DNA from: Tetrapyrgos nigripes | Lineage: Eukaryota; Basidiomycota; Agaricomycetes; Agaricales; Campanellaceae | Assembly (NCBI GenBank): GCA_013368315.1 | Contig: JAACJM010000009.1 | Coordinates: 868,001-932,000 of the forward strand | Reading direction: 5' to 3' | DNA length: 64,000 nucleotides | Shown: positions 22,201-34,047 of the stretch, piece by piece | Layout of the letters: the number at the start of each line of letters is the position of its first letter | Position numbering within the stretch: the first letter of the stretch is position 1 | Made by a program: the position numbers and the translations under genes | The notes under the pieces: model-generated | The model's input: only the letters and a program-made list of their open reading frames with translations | Database searches by the model: none | What the model was told of the DNA's origin: nothing

Positions 22201-23581
22201 AGATTGTCAGAAAAGGAATAAAAGAATAACTCAACAACATATTTCTTACAGGTATCAGCTCCACGATGTGGCAATCAGTGTGAAGAATACCATGTTGCTT
22301 GACCCAGAGTCGAGGTACGACAAGACGACAATCCTCAAGTTTGCATACTTCATCAATGAAGAAGCGCTTTCCACCGTTGAAGTACATTGGGGAGAGGTCA
22401 GAAGGCTGAAATTCCTTCCAGCGTTGAGCTTGCCAAACTTCGGAAATGGGACCATCAGTTTCCTCGGGATAGAAATTCATATGGGGAGCAACTTCTGGAT
22501 TTGCGAGTTGCTTATTAACGGTCAGGGCCAGGGGAAAAAAAACTCAAGTAAAAATAGCATGCTCACCCTTTTGATAGCCTCCCGAGGATCATTCACATAG
22601 AAGTGATTCCCAACCGAAGATGTACAAGGAATCGGCACTGAACTGCAGAGTGTAGTGAGCTCTTTTTGCATTTTACGAAAAGAGTCGTATTTCGGAACAT
22701 GTTGCACTCCCGCCTCCTCAAGAAGCCAGAGGATCAATCTGAAATGGTTGGATGATAGACGGAGCCGAGGAAGATTGTCCATGATATCCAAAAGCATCAT
22801 CTGCGAGTGAAGAAAGAGAAATAAGTATTGACCCTGGCCGTCTCAATATCATTGGCCTTACCAGCTTATTTGGCCATGGAGAGTAATCCATGTGGTTATC
22901 AATAGCGGCGGAAGGCATAAAAGCTGACATAGGCTCTTGTGGGTCATCGGAGGGCTCTTCGTAGACTGCAAGGATGCAATCATTAGTGGTAACCAACAGC
23001 GATAAAATAGCACATACTCTCAGCATGCACGTTGCCATTTGTGCAGGTAGTGTCATTTTCTTCACCTTCCTCACTCTCCTCTGCATCAAGAATGGCCTGC
23101 CAGAGAAAGTTGGCAGCTTCTGACTGGAGTTTTCGACGTTCATTTTCGGTATCATGAGACGCAAGTGGTTGTAGGAAGGAGCCTGGGTTGACATCATCGG
23201 TATGAGAGGCTGGAATAGTAGTTGTACCAAAATTCGGAGCCAATCTACGCTCGGGAACAGAGAACGACCCAATATCCATACTGGCGGATGGGCCAAAGTA
23301 AGTATTTTGAAGCCGGGCACGCTGCTCTTCTTCTGATTGGCGTGTGGCAGCCAACTGTTTAACATACGACTTGTGGCTTTCAGAGGTAAGATGTCGAGAC
23401 CTTGAACCCTTTGTGATATACTTTCCAGCATTTGCTGGGTCAAACTGATAGCAAATGGTACAACGTTCTTTTTGTGGATCGGTGGGATGTGGCTCAATGA
23501 CTAGAGTTTTCGTTAGATTACAGATTAAGATAAAAAGTAAAGCTTCAAACATTCAGGTCGTTGTGCAGGAGCTCGTGGCAT
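19216..23581 (-). CDS. Transposase-like zinc-finger protein, agaricomycete family, about ten exons
   Basis: A long multi-exon gene on the minus strand starting MPRAPAQRPE at 23581. Its second exon has a BED-like zinc finger (CTIC, then RHLTSESHKSY, residues ~22-50). Later exons read ISEVWQAQRWKEFQPSDLSP, MMPVWADDVSGNKSKQYNKH, FCRRCKVDCGYHETESLQGY and GDKMNPLLDIAGLDPTQDTP, then VEILHTILLGIVKYTWHMF. The last exon ends with a basic RKRKRQ stretch and an acidic tail. I know this combination from large agaricomycete genes that travel with class II transposons and resemble CACTA TNP2-type transposases. The family name and catalytic residues are not certain. All exons checked are open with normal splice sites, so unlike the elements at 43-63 kb it looks intact, at about 1,100 residues. 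It is divergent from 23795 across about 213 bp. Confidence 0.7.
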
Positions 23582-23794
23582 CTTGTCTTGAATGTCGGTT
23601 GTGAGTGAGAGGATACCGCAGATGCGATGCAATGACACAATGCAGTCAACAATTGAGCTCACCGGATTTGGCAATCCGGCCAATTGGCATCACATGGCAC
23701 TCTTCATCTTACGCTTTGACCATAATGCGTATAAAGACTTCGCATTTTCCAATGTCAAGTCTCAGTTTCCTTCACCTCGCCCTTTCAATTCGCC
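23582..23794. promoter_or_regulatory. Short divergent (shared) promoter region
   Basis: 213 bp separate the start codons of the two divergent genes. GCGTATAAAGAC near 23728 is a TATA-like motif suited to the rightward gene. Co-expression from this gap is inference. Confidence 0.45.
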
Positions 23795-25336
23795 ATGCCA
23801 GCCAACAACTCTCTTACTCCTGCCCAAAGAATGGCCCAGCGTTCCCGCTTCCGCCAATCAGCCCTCGAATTGAGCCAAAGGGATTCTAGATCTTCAACAC
23901 CCTCTGCTAATGATCTTCAAACTCCGAATTCTTCAAATCCTTCAACGCCGATGACCTCTGGTGGAAACCTACCTTCAACTCAAGGAATTGGAGTTCGGGG
24001 TCTCGCAAATACAGCAAAGCAGTTGAAAGAAGAGTATGGTCTCGATATGAAGTCAGTCGCTGCTGTGGACAAGTATATTGGGGTGCGTGAACTATTCTAT
24101 TCTAATATCTTCTTGATATTTATCTCTGCTATACTGCTATATTACACTCCATCTATACACTGTTGATACCAGATGACGCCTGAAGAACAAAGTCTCCGCC
24201 AATTTGTGGTCAGTACCAAAATCCTCGAGTTGCTGGCAAAAAGCCTCAACAGTGAAGAATACACCATCTCGCCAGTCCTTGATGTGAGTAATTCTGTTCT
24301 TCATCTCAATGCTTCACGTCAGCTCCTTTCTTCGCAGGGCAATCTCAGACAACACGCGTTCACTTTTCTTCTTTCACCCAAACTCACTGCATACCATGGT
24401 AATCTCAGCAAGATCCTTGTCGTTCGTTGCTCTTGGCCATCTTCCTTGTCTTGCTCTAATTCTTATCTCCTCTCTTTCCTCAGGATGCATTGCGCAAGCT
24501 TGGTGTCTCAGAGATTCCTGGAAAAGAAGAGGCGGGGAAATTGGAAATAGTCTACAAAGCAGCAGGGGCTCATTTCACATACCATCGTTATCAACTCAAG
24601 ATGAAGGTGAAGTACCTCTTTCGGTTTCTATTCATTGTTTAGTCTTGACCGATTTCTTCATACATGTATAGATCTCAGGGTCTATTCCCAAGAAGGTTAA
24701 GAAGGGGAAGAATGCTATTGACATTGGTACACTAACGCGTCAAATCGTTAGTGACAAGTCTGTCTCCATAACGAAAATGCATTATCACAGAGTTGCATTT
24801 CTTGTGCGTATCCTTTTGTGTCTATCTTTTACAACAGCTTACACATGTATTCATATAGCGCTGGGCCGTGTCTGAGTACAAAGACGCTGGTGACAAGTGG
24901 TGGGAGCAAGTTGATCAAGCTCTTCTCGAGTGGAGGCAGACATTTCAAGGTGACGCTATAGGGTTATTTCGGTGCATGTTCATCTTTTTCTAACTTTGCT
25001 TGTTGGACTCATCTTTATCTTGCCAGCTGTTTCGAGGATATCTACAACGAAGACGTCGACAAGTATGGTGACCCCGCGGAGACGACTGAGGTGGTTCAGC
25101 AATCGGATGTTCCCTCGCATCAAGATACACTCGACTCCTTTGCCGCCACTGTCACTGCCAAGCCGATACAAGCCAAGACATCAAAAAAGCGAAAGGCTCA
25201 GGCTCAAGATGAAGCCGAAGATGATTCGGACAATGATGAAAGTGAACCGCCTGCTCAACGTCCCAGGACTGAGCCCCCTGAATTGCCGCTTGCAAATGAT
25301 TCAGAGGATGGCGCTACCGGTGAGGGCGCACAGTAG
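23795..25336 (+). CDS. Hypothetical nuclear protein divergent from the transposase-like gene
   Basis: About seven exons on the plus strand start MPANNSLTPAQRMAQRSRFR at 23795; exon 1 ends at 24082, exon 2 is 24173-24283 and exon 3 is 24338-24398. Further exons read DALRKLGVSEIPGKEEAGKL, YKAAGAHFTYHRYQLKMK, IDIGTLTRQIVSDKSVSITK and WAVSEYKDAGDKWWEQVDQA. The C-terminus has a nuclear-signal-like KTSKKRK followed by an acidic run and ends at 25336. No named domain is recognised. The small charged helical exons and HYHR/HRYQ clusters could suit nucleic-acid binding, but that is speculation. The exon 3 to exon 4 junction is out by one base with canonical sites, so either the splice site is unusual or there is a single frameshift. 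All other joins are smooth. Confidence 0.6.
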
Positions 25337-25872
25337 ACGACGATGTATATATAGTACAAGCAGAATGTATTTCAGGTGTAATTAGGAGTGAATATAACGA
25401 ATTTCAAGGTTTTTCTTTATGCTTGATACATTCTGAAATTGAGTACTGGTTGATGTCGAGGACCAAGTATACTCGACCATGATTATTTTGTGAACTGCAT
25501 AATAAAAAAAACGTCTACGACAGGAGTTACAAGGTGTCATCGTCGTCCTCGAATCTATACTATCCGCAGGCCGAACCAAATAGTATCAGGACCCAGATAC
25601 AGGGACTTATTAGATGTGGCCAGCAACGCACTGCAGACCTCGGCATTCAACTGGACAGAGGGGCAATGATGATGTCCGGTTGACCTCGAGCCTGATGGCC
25701 TTGTCTGGTTTGAGCAGTGATATCAAAGGACAATAGAGCTCAAAAAATGGTTTTTTGTTTTCGGTAATCGAATCATTTTGACATGGAAACGGATATCAAA
25801 CTGATGGATTATTTGAGTCACCGTCATACATCCGAGCTTATATCAACTTGACATCAAGTATCTTTGGTGGTG
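25337..25872. other. Intergenic, nothing recognised
   Basis: No coding potential was recognised. It contains an A-rich run near 25502 and GCCGAACCAAATA near 25571, the latter considered and rejected as an element end. Confidence 0.4.
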
Positions 25873-26404
25873 TAGTGTTGTAACGGTTCAGCTACGGTCC
25901 GCTCCGGCTCGGCTCTTGCAAAAAGCCGAAAAATCGACTCGACTCCGACTCGAGTCATTTAGAGCCGGTGCAAAATCGCTTATGGCCAGGAGGTTGGGAG
26001 AAGGTGTATGGTGTATGGCCTCAAGGATAAATTAAGCTCTGAAAAAGCATGGCCCAGTCATCGGATAGCATATCTACCTTGTGAGCAAGTAGATATACCA
26101 TTTCCAGGGAACTCGGGGTTAAATTGCCCATGGGAATATACCAAATACAGACAGAGCGAATATTCGCGACGGGTCTTTCAATTGCAAAAGTCCTTCCGAC
26201 ATGCGTCAAAGGCTTAGAAAGTCGTGGCTTATGATAGATTAGATCCCTCTCGTACTTCAGAGACCATTATGCGCTTCTTTCACTCAATAATTTTCTGCTC
26301 ATTAATGTCAACTCTAACCGACTCTGAGCTGGAGCCAAGCCGCGGCTCAAAAACCGGCTCGGCTCGTCGGCTAGCCGGAGTCGAGCCGGACCGCTTACAA
26401 CACT
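25873..26404. mobile_element. MITE-like element with TAGTGTTGTAA termini
   Basis: The left end TAGTGTTGTAACGGT and the reverse complement of the right end TAGTGTTGTAAGCGGT form a terminal inverted repeat. Both ends continue into GGTCCG..CCGGCTCG/GACTC-rich sequence full of GCTC/GAGC motifs. No transposase is encoded. No 8-bp target duplication could be matched; if the terminus is taken as GTGTTGTAA, a TA duplication flanks it. Class (hAT or Tc1-like) is unresolved. Confidence 0.65.
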
Positions 26405-27761
26405 AGTCCCTCCTTAGGTATCAACGAGTTCTCTGTTTCCCATCATCCTTTCGTGAGTATTCCCTTAAACCCTTGTGTTCATCAAATACTACGGCTAGTA
26501 TGCTTGGAGTTTGAGGCCAGATTTCGGTCAGGTAAGTTTGGATTATTGTCTATTATGTCAGTAGTATACCCTGTATCTATGTACGTTCGCAAATATAGGC
26601 CTTCAATATCAATTCCCATTATGACTGAGAGGCAAGGGTAACTACACTGCTGGGCATCTGGTATCTACCCATTGTAATCTTTACCATTTACAATATCCCT
26701 TGCCAATTGGTATATGCCTCGCCATTTCTGATAATCCCCTGATCAGCCTCATCATCCCTGATAACCCTCACCATTCCTGACCAACCTCACCATCCCTGAT
26801 CAACTCATTGTCATTATGACAGGGATCTGACAACGGATGATATGGGCTGGTCAACCCGGGAACAAACGGTATAATCACTCGGCATTAGTCGAGCCATGAA
26901 CCTAGATGGCGGGGGTAGTTTGCGGGGTATATGGGTTGGGCGGTTTTAGTGATGGGTGACTATCCATGTACATTGTCACTATAGAAGCGTGACAGGACCC
27001 TGGAATTCTCAAGCGACATAAGCGAAGTCAAACTTGGCCTTATCCCGATGGGCAACCGTACAGACGGTCATTTCTTACAGGTATAATCTTGCACTTGCAT
27101 CAGAACCCACCCTCCACTCCCATTTCTAGTTAATTGACTCGTAAATACTATGATACACAAATGATACGACTCATAAGTAATGATGGGGAAGGAAAGAATA
27201 ATGTGATGGAACCAGCCTCTCGGGAATGGAGTCACTGTTTCAAGGCTCCCCGTGATTCTCCTATTCTTTCCTTGTGCGAATTCTCATGAACAGGCTGGAA
27301 GATGAGTAGATCATAAAAATCTGGATTCTGAATATCTAGTACAAGGAATAAATTGTGATTCATAGGTGAAGACACTGGAACAAAAGCAGAAATGAGCATG
27401 AAGATCAACAGGGTCGTGTATAGGGGCTTCCGCGTGTGGCTATACAATTACCTCAGCATCCGGTTTTTTTTTTCACCCGAAGCCGATACCGGCATTTTCA
27501 CGCCTGCGATTGCGTTCTTGTCTTCAACCATCATCATCCTCGCACCGATCAGACTCAACGAAGATGTACCAATCAATTAACGGCCTCGTTATTTTCACGC
27601 AAAGCGGTGGCCACAAAGCCTTCATCCAGGGCCTGTGTAAAAATCCTGATCACTCGAGGACCGAAACTCGAGAAGTCAGTCGCAAGAAAAACCAGCAAAA
27701 ATGGCCGAAAAAGGCTAATTTGGATTTTTTGCACAATATTACTGCCATACTCTAGCTTGGC
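26405..27761. other. Unassigned, with short Pyr-rich repeats near 26700-26815
   Basis: CCCTGATAACCCTCACCATT and close variants (CCTGACCAACCTCACCAT, CCCTGATCAACTC) recur three to four times near 26740-26812. No gene was recognised in the rest. Confidence 0.4.
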
Positions 27762-29393
27762 ATGGCCTCTTTCCCCCAAGTTGATGACATGGGTCCCATA
27801 GGCCAAGATACGTATTCGGAAAGTCGCGGGACCTTCAACCAATATCTAGACAAGACATTTCCTTTGGTGTGCGTTACTCTCCTCGGCTGACAGTCCTGTT
27901 AATTCACATTGCAGAGCCTTGGGATCCTGTCTGCTTTGCTGGTTCATCTGCAGAATAATCTATTTCAAGCTCAACATTTAGTAAGGATAGGTATCATGAT
28001 GCTGAATCCGATTTATGCCTATCTTCTTTGTCTTTCCTCGCCCAGTGACGCCCTTCCCGAGGACCTTCGAAAGAAATTAAAGGAGAGTGTTTGAAGTGAT
28101 AAGGCGCTTCAAGAGTCGGAAGACCTCTTATGCAAGAACAAGGTAAGTAGTATTTCTACAATGAAGCTGAATAGCTTGATAAGAGTCTAGTAGGGACCAC
28201 ACAGGCTATAGACATCATCCCCGGTGGAGTCAAGTCCAGTGCATTACCAGAGCAGGCAATGGCGGTGATAAATCATCAAATCAGTGCTACTAGGTGTACA
28301 TTTCTACTGCATGTCCCTATTCCATGATCACTAAACACCTTGGTAGTTATGTTGTTCCATCTCGGAAACGCAAGCCCACGATGCGAGATGATTGATGATC
28401 TCTTTGTTCCTCTGGTAAGCAAGTTCAATCTGACCTTACGAGGCTTTTGAATCAGATATGTCTTCAACTCACTAGCTGCGTCGAATTCGGCCGGTTCACT
28501 GACGTTTGTCTCACCAGGAGGTGGATTGGAATCGGCATCGGTTACGCCCACTACCTATGGATCGAGCGAAGCGGCGGCATATGAGTTGCTTTCGGGAACA
28601 ATTAGGGCTACCTATGCGGCTCATAGAAATGTTAACCTGAGTGAAAGTGATGAAAGTATCATAGTTGCACCTGGAATGTCAACGGGAAACACTGGTGAGT
28701 TTGCATCAAACTATGTATACCAAAGTTTGAGCAATCCGCGCCAGATACCGGGATCTGGCTCGACATATGTATCTTCTGGTACAACCACCACAATCAGGGT
28801 AACGAGTCTCACGCACTGCCTTTTCTTCGCAAACATTTTCCACTATGACAGTATTGGCCTTTTTGCAAAATTTATTCACGATGTCCTTGACATCTTCTCC
28901 AAGGCTGCCTATAGCCACCATTGGCACTTCACCTCCACCTCCACCTAGTGCTCCTCAACAATCACTATCTTTCAGTTTATTCTTGATCGCAGGAATACTA
29001 GCATCATTCAAGATTTTCGTATTACTTGTACTATCAAAACATCATTCGACGATAACGAAATGGCTCCACGAGTCTCTGATCCAATCAACCGCCGTGGAAC
29101 TACCATCACAACGCTGACGTGCTCGATTTCGCTGGTTGGAAGGTTGGAGTAGAGGCATGCTATGGCGTATACAGCATCTACACCCGGCATGTTCGTAGAG
29201 GTCCACGCCGTGTATATCTATCTATCTATTTGTCTGGGGCTTATACGGTCAATGAACGTAAGTGCTCTCCTATTGACGCATCTTCTACATCCGAGTCTAT
29301 AATTCTGATCTACGTATTTACATATCACGACGGAACCGCTCCTGGAAATGATACGGTTTTTTGTTACGCTCATCTTGAATGCGGATAAATCGA
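27762..29393 (+). pseudogene. M20 carboxypeptidase S (Gly-X carboxypeptidase) with core deleted
   Basis: Colinear pieces of the CPS1 family appear in order. VDDMGPIGQDTYSESRGTFN and YLDKTFPLV (27762-27845) come from the N-terminal lobe. Then come LGILSALLVHLQNN (27918), LPEDLRKKLKESV (28053), AIDIIPGGVKSSALPEQAMA (28205), FVPLVSKFNLTLRGF (28408), AYELLSGTIRATYAAHRN (28580) and IIVAPGMSTGNT (28660). The C-terminal AYTVNE (29240) and EMIRFFVTLILNADK (29345) close the series. The section between FPLV and LGIL, which in this family holds the metal-binding His/Asp/Glu cluster, is missing. There is an in-frame TGA after KESV (28092), and frame changes follow. The substrate pathway would be vacuolar or secreted dipeptide cleavage; this copy cannot do it. 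Confidence 0.85.
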
Positions 29394-29983
29394 GAGACAT
29401 ATGAGCCTTCCCTTGTCATAGTTGAATCGCTGCATCAGTCAGTCTCGTATGGCTTTGCGGTCTATGTACCTGAATCATTTGGAACCTTTAAATTTCAAGT
29501 TCATCGACGAACCCTCATCGATCACCCACTCTGACTCCAATTGACTCAAGGTCAACCAGAGTCAACCCCACGTCCATCTCAGCTGTCAAATTCTCTAAAC
29601 CCTCGTCGTTGTGATCACTGGTGCGCATCATCTGTGGCTATTACTACTTTTAATATATGCATATTGCAGCCAGGACATTGGACCCGGTCCTGAAACTGAA
29701 TCAGGTACCGCAACACTGTCTGAGGGTGACAATGAAAAATGACAAGAGAGGGCCCATGGGAGAGCGGTATTGTATCCTCAACGAAGTGGAAATTACTTAC
29801 ATAGTTGACTCGGGTCCTTATGACAAGATGAGTTCCTTTCACGAAGCTTCCTGTGGATCCGTTTGTCACAGAATCTTATGGGTTCGATCGGACAATTATA
29901 GCTCATCCGAGAGTGAATGGAAAAGAAGGGGAGGGTTGAGGTGGCGCTAGCGGTGCTATGGAAACTGGCAAAATTGACGAAGG
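29394..29983. other. Unassigned interval
   Basis: Short open frames exist on both strands near 29615-29950 but none shows a recognisable motif or splice-supported continuation. Confidence 0.4.
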
Positions 29984-30120
29984 CCATTCCACGATATTTT
30001 GAGCCTTGAATATCCCTAAAGGCTATCTACAGCATCGACTACTAAAAGCGGGAGCTTTTCCCTCACAACCTACAGAGGCCGATGCATTACCTCAGGTGGC
30101 CTTGGCAAGGTGAGAACACC

Positions 30121-30127
30121 TATAAAG
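30121..30127 (+). promoter_or_regulatory. TATA box of secreted-protein copy 2
   Basis: TATAAAG, conserved with 3258-3264 in the other copy and about 270 bp upstream of the ATG at 30393. Confidence 0.55.
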
Positions 30128-30392
30128 ACTCGACCTCCTTCGATTGCAGGATCTCCCATCGTGCTCCCAGGTCGTAGCAGTCCCCAACTCTTTCTTCTTC
30201 CTCGCTGTTTATTTCGTTTTTTGATCAGAGATCGACTTCCGTCCATTTCTTGCTTTGCTCGACTATCTATCTATCGCCAACTCAACTTCAAGCCCCATCT
30301 CTGAAGCTTGAGCCTTCATTGTGCAGAGCACTCCTTTGACGACAAAAAACTCTCTTTGACATTGACTTCAACGCGACATTTTTAGTCCCTCC

Positions 30393-31336
30393 ATGTTGTT
30401 GAAATACTCCATACTCCCTTTCTTCATCCCTTTGGCCATGTCGGTGGCTGCCGCACCTATGCCCGGAAAATTCAATGGTGCTCTCAAGGCGAGCTTCTTG
30501 CTTATGTTCTCGTCTATCTACCTGTGCTGATTGGTTCTCTTTTCTTCTCTGAAGGTTCGTGGCAAGAAAAATAACGTGAGTAGAGTCTTGTATTTCAACG
30601 ACTTGACGATCATTCTGACGTCTTCCCCCTTTTTCTCTAGGGAAACGACGGCGGCGCGGCTGGTCAGGCTGACGGCGACTCTGGTACTCTCACCATTGCT
30701 ACGGTTGGAGATCCTTCGGCGACTGATGGGGCCAATTCGACTGTGACAGACATTGGTGCCGGTGCTAATGCTACAGCAACGGATGTCATTGCTACTGCGA
30801 CCGATGCCTCAGGTGCTGGCACTGTCACTGTCACTGTCGTACGTGTTCTTCGATCTTTACAGCATGATGTATTGCTCAAAGCTTTCTTCTAGACCGTAAC
30901 AGTGACCGATGCCATTGGTGGTGCTCAAGCGACGGCTGGACTTCCACCTCCACCTCCACCTCCTGGTCTTGCCAACGAGACGGGACTTCTCAGCCCCCCA
31001 CCTCCACCTCCTGGTCTTGCCAACGAGACGGGCGCTGCTAACCCACCACCTCCACCTGCTGCCAACCTGACGGGCGCTGTCAGCCCACCGCCTCCACCTG
31101 CTGCTAACCCACCACCTCCACCTGCTGCTAACCCACCCCCTCCTGCTGCTGCTAACCCACCTCCTCATGCAGGTGCTGCCAATAAAAAGGGTGCCGGTAC
31201 TGGTAAAGCAGGAGCTAATCAACAAGCGGTTGCAGGTGCTGCCGGAGGTCTTGGTGACCTCGGCGATTTGGGTGCTATCATCGACGATATCACATCAGGC
31301 AAGGGCACAGGTGATCTGGCCAAATCCCTGGATTAA
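30393..31336 (+). CDS. Secreted Pro-rich protein, copy 2
   Basis: Four exons (30393-30488, 30555-30575, 30641-30838, 30893-31336) give about 252 residues. The signal peptide MLLKYSILPFFIPLAMSVAA is nearly that of the 3511 gene. It differs in carrying an extra tiny exon (VRGKKNN), a single copy of the Asp/Ala/Thr repeat, and a last exon that is a proline array (PPPPPP.LANETG, PPPPPAANPPPPPAA). The C-terminal tail keeps the LGDLGAIIDDI pattern of copy 1. Intron 1 has a GC donor (GCGAGC) where copy 1 has GTGAGC. The two copies therefore share a secretion signal and tail but have diverged in the low-complexity centre. Function is unknown; a wall-associated or secreted structural role is plausible only. 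Confidence 0.78.
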
Positions 31337-31888
31337 GGAACTTGAATGCTCGTCGTGCGTTACACTGAAGATGTATCTAAAATGTGTACTTGAAATTGTA
31401 TAGCACTGATGGATGGATTTTTTTGTATCTTAGTAGGATCTTACAGCGATGTTTTTGATTACTTAGACGTTGTTGGCTTAATAAACGATACTTGTTTGCA
31501 CTCTCATTTCCTTTCTCTGGTCAGAAAATGTGGTTGAAAGTTTTCGAGAAAGTCTTAGATTTACACGGGGGTCATGATGCATCACACCCACTAGTACGTT
31601 TTCTTCATCTCCTACAACCACCAATTTGCACCATGCACTCTTTATTTGAGGTCACAGAACTTCTTCAAGCAGTCCTTGGGAATCTAGACAGGTCCGCTGC
31701 GCCGTCGATTTATAAGCATCGGCGGGAAACGCCAGCTTAGATCCTGAACTTGCCCTTCGCAAATGTGCACCTCGGTCTGCTCGGCTACATCCGTTTGCAC
31801 CTTTTGTCTGCCTTTGTGATGTCTTTACTCGTCTTCTGCTGCATAATGTGAGATATGTCAGGTATACTCAGAAATCACCAACCAGAGC

Positions 31889-32781
31889 ATCAGTAAAACT
31901 GAAGGTCAAGGGGGGTCAGAAATTTTATTTTATTACACGATGCCTAAAAATTTTTTAACGGTCTCTGAGGCTCGACCGACCGAGCGCTCCTGCCATATAT
32001 GGAAGGTGGGGTCATATGACTAAGCAGCCATGCATCAGATTGCAGTCACTAGTACTGCCGCCTCTTGTAAGACCTCTCTCCTTTGCATACCTCACAGCGC
32101 CATCCCCGGGGAACCATTGTACAGGGACAGTTCGCATGTCCATTGACAATGGGAATCTATAGTATACAGTACGTAATAAGTATGAGTGATATAATTGACA
32201 GAGGTTACGCTTGGGGTTATGCTGAAAGAAGACTCACAGTGTTAAGGTCAGGGAGTTCTTCGTCCGAGTTAATCATGCTTCCAATGTGCTTGAAAGAAAC
32301 TAGAGCACGACGCATATATGTCAATTGGTATTGTAGAAATTTTCCACCAATCAGAAGAGAGTAATAAGTCAGCCCGATGCATCGGGCTTCAGTCAAGAGT
32401 CAGTAATATGACACCTATGCTATTTCGCGCTTTTGACAGCTGTTTTGCAAGTTATATGGGTCTCAGAAATCACTATAACATTGAGAATACTCAAAATTGC
32501 ACATATTTCCTCCTCAAAGCCTCGAAAATTTTTGAGTCACCAAAATTTTTTAGTGGCCTCGACCACTCGACCGACCGACCTCCGGAGTGTGCCGGTCCGC
32601 ATTCCCGGACACCCCTTGCTGAAGGTCCGTGATTGGCGTTCCGGCGTTCAGCACTTGGACCATGGCCGCGGTAATAGAATCCTCTTCCTCCTTCTCCACC
32701 ATCTGGAATATACCCGGGAATACAAATCTATTCCACAACCCCCGAGTGCATTTCCGGAACACTGAAATATACCTCCATCAT
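31889..32781. other. Unassigned interval between duplication and MITEs
   Basis: Two GACCGACCG-containing segments (near 31970 and 32570) both follow AAATTTTTTA-type runs. No gene was recognised. A short minus-strand frame at 32762-32550 has no known motif. Confidence 0.35.
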
Positions 32782-33266
32782 CAGTGTTCCCCCTAAGGGT
32801 TAAGCCTTAATTAAGTTAAGGGCTTAATCTGTTAACAAATTAAGGCCTAATGGCCTCGGGCACCCTTAATGGGCCTTAATTAAGGCTTAAAGTATGGCTG
32901 ACACGTGATTTATTGGGCACAAATTTCTATTTTGGGAGTTTCTTACAGACAAAAATTTTACCTTTCTGCAAGCTTTCCAAGCTTGTCATTGAATTCTTCA
33001 TAAATCTGTACAGTTGGCTTTGTACTGCACCAGTGGCATGAATGATTGCATGTATAAATGCGTGGAGGACAATGGTTGACTGTAAGATGGTACAAACGCA
33101 GTGAAAAGCATTGAAAAATATGTCTTAGAGCAACTCAAGAGTGCAGAAAAAATTTTCTAGTAAGACCTTAAAAACCCTTAAATCAGGCCCTTAATTAAGC
33201 CCAAGTTAAGCCTTTAAGGCCTAACCTCGTTGGGTACCCTTAATTAAGGCCTTAGAGCGAACACTG
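32782..33266. mobile_element. hAT-like MITE A (485 bp) with 8-bp TSD
   Basis: Termini CAGTGTTCCCCCTAAGG and, reversed, CAGTGTTCGCTCTAAGG. It is flanked on both sides by TCCATCAT (32774-32781 and 33267-33274). Subterminal regions are packed with CTTAATTAAG and TTAAGGCC palindromes. No coding capacity. Confidence 0.93.
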
Positions 33267-33386
33267 TCCATCATACCTTCAGTCCTCTCGGATTATACGA
33301 GATGACTTGAGGACTGAAAGAAGTATTTGATATCAATTATTAGGGGTGCGTTTGTTGAACGGTTTTTTGGTACATCGTATTGTCCT

Positions 33387-34039
33387 TAGGGTGAGGAAAG
33401 TTCAGTCCTGGACTTTGGTCCGAACTGAACTTTACTGGACTGGACCTCTAGTCCGGTTCAAAGTTCAAGAATTTTGTGGACTGGACCGCAGGTTCAGTCC
33501 GCGGTCCAGCAAATTCTGAAATTTACTGGACGCGTCCGAACACGTCCGAACGCGCTGAACTTGTAATGTATTTCTGACTGGAATTTGGTCCCCAGGACTT
33601 GATTTTTTTGACCACTCACATTGCATACACACTCTGTATTCATTTCTATGCAATTAAATCCTATTTTAGTAGAGCACTCAGGCATGTAATGGATGCAGAA
33701 ACATCCCTCTCTGAGCTGGATTGCGGAGTAGTTTCTATATACTTCCCTTTTCTGTGCTTTGGCCGGTTTTTTGTCATCAACGGGCCTTGAAGTATTATTT
33801 TGCATACAGATAACTACTCAACTTGTTGCTACCTTGATAAGAGAAATTCGTTCGGCTATCTCGGAGACAGAAAGAGTTCGGACGCGTCCGAACCTTACTT
33901 GGACTCGAACTGGACCGAAGTTCAGTGGACGTGAAGTCCAGTCCAAAGTTCAGAGAATCTCTGGACCGGACGCAAGGTCCGGTTCAGCGTTCAAAAAATT
34001 TGGTGCTGAACCGGACTGAACCGGACTTTCCATACCCTA
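33387..34039. mobile_element. hAT-like MITE B (653 bp) with 8-bp TSD
   Basis: Termini TAGGGTGAGGAAAGT and, reversed, TAGGGTATGGAAAGT, with identical ATTGTCCT flanks (33379-33386 and 34040-34047). Subterminal sequence is a dense array of GGTCCAGT, CGGACTGAAC and CGCGTCCGAAC motifs. No coding capacity. Confidence 0.95.
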
Positions 34040-34047
34040 ATTGTCCT

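Larger units (their letters stand above)
29984..31888 (+). repeat. Segmental duplication, right copy
   Basis: Direct-orientation partner of 3088-4849. Similarity includes the promoter, leader, gene and 3' flank, and stops near 31888 at CTCAGAAATCACCA. Confidence 0.9.

Noticed and set aside
17695..25585. GCCGAACC(C)AAATA at 25571 and inverted near 17700 as terminal repeats of the three-gene locus
   Set aside because: Only about 13 bases match with a gap, no target duplication is evident, and the repeat does not extend.
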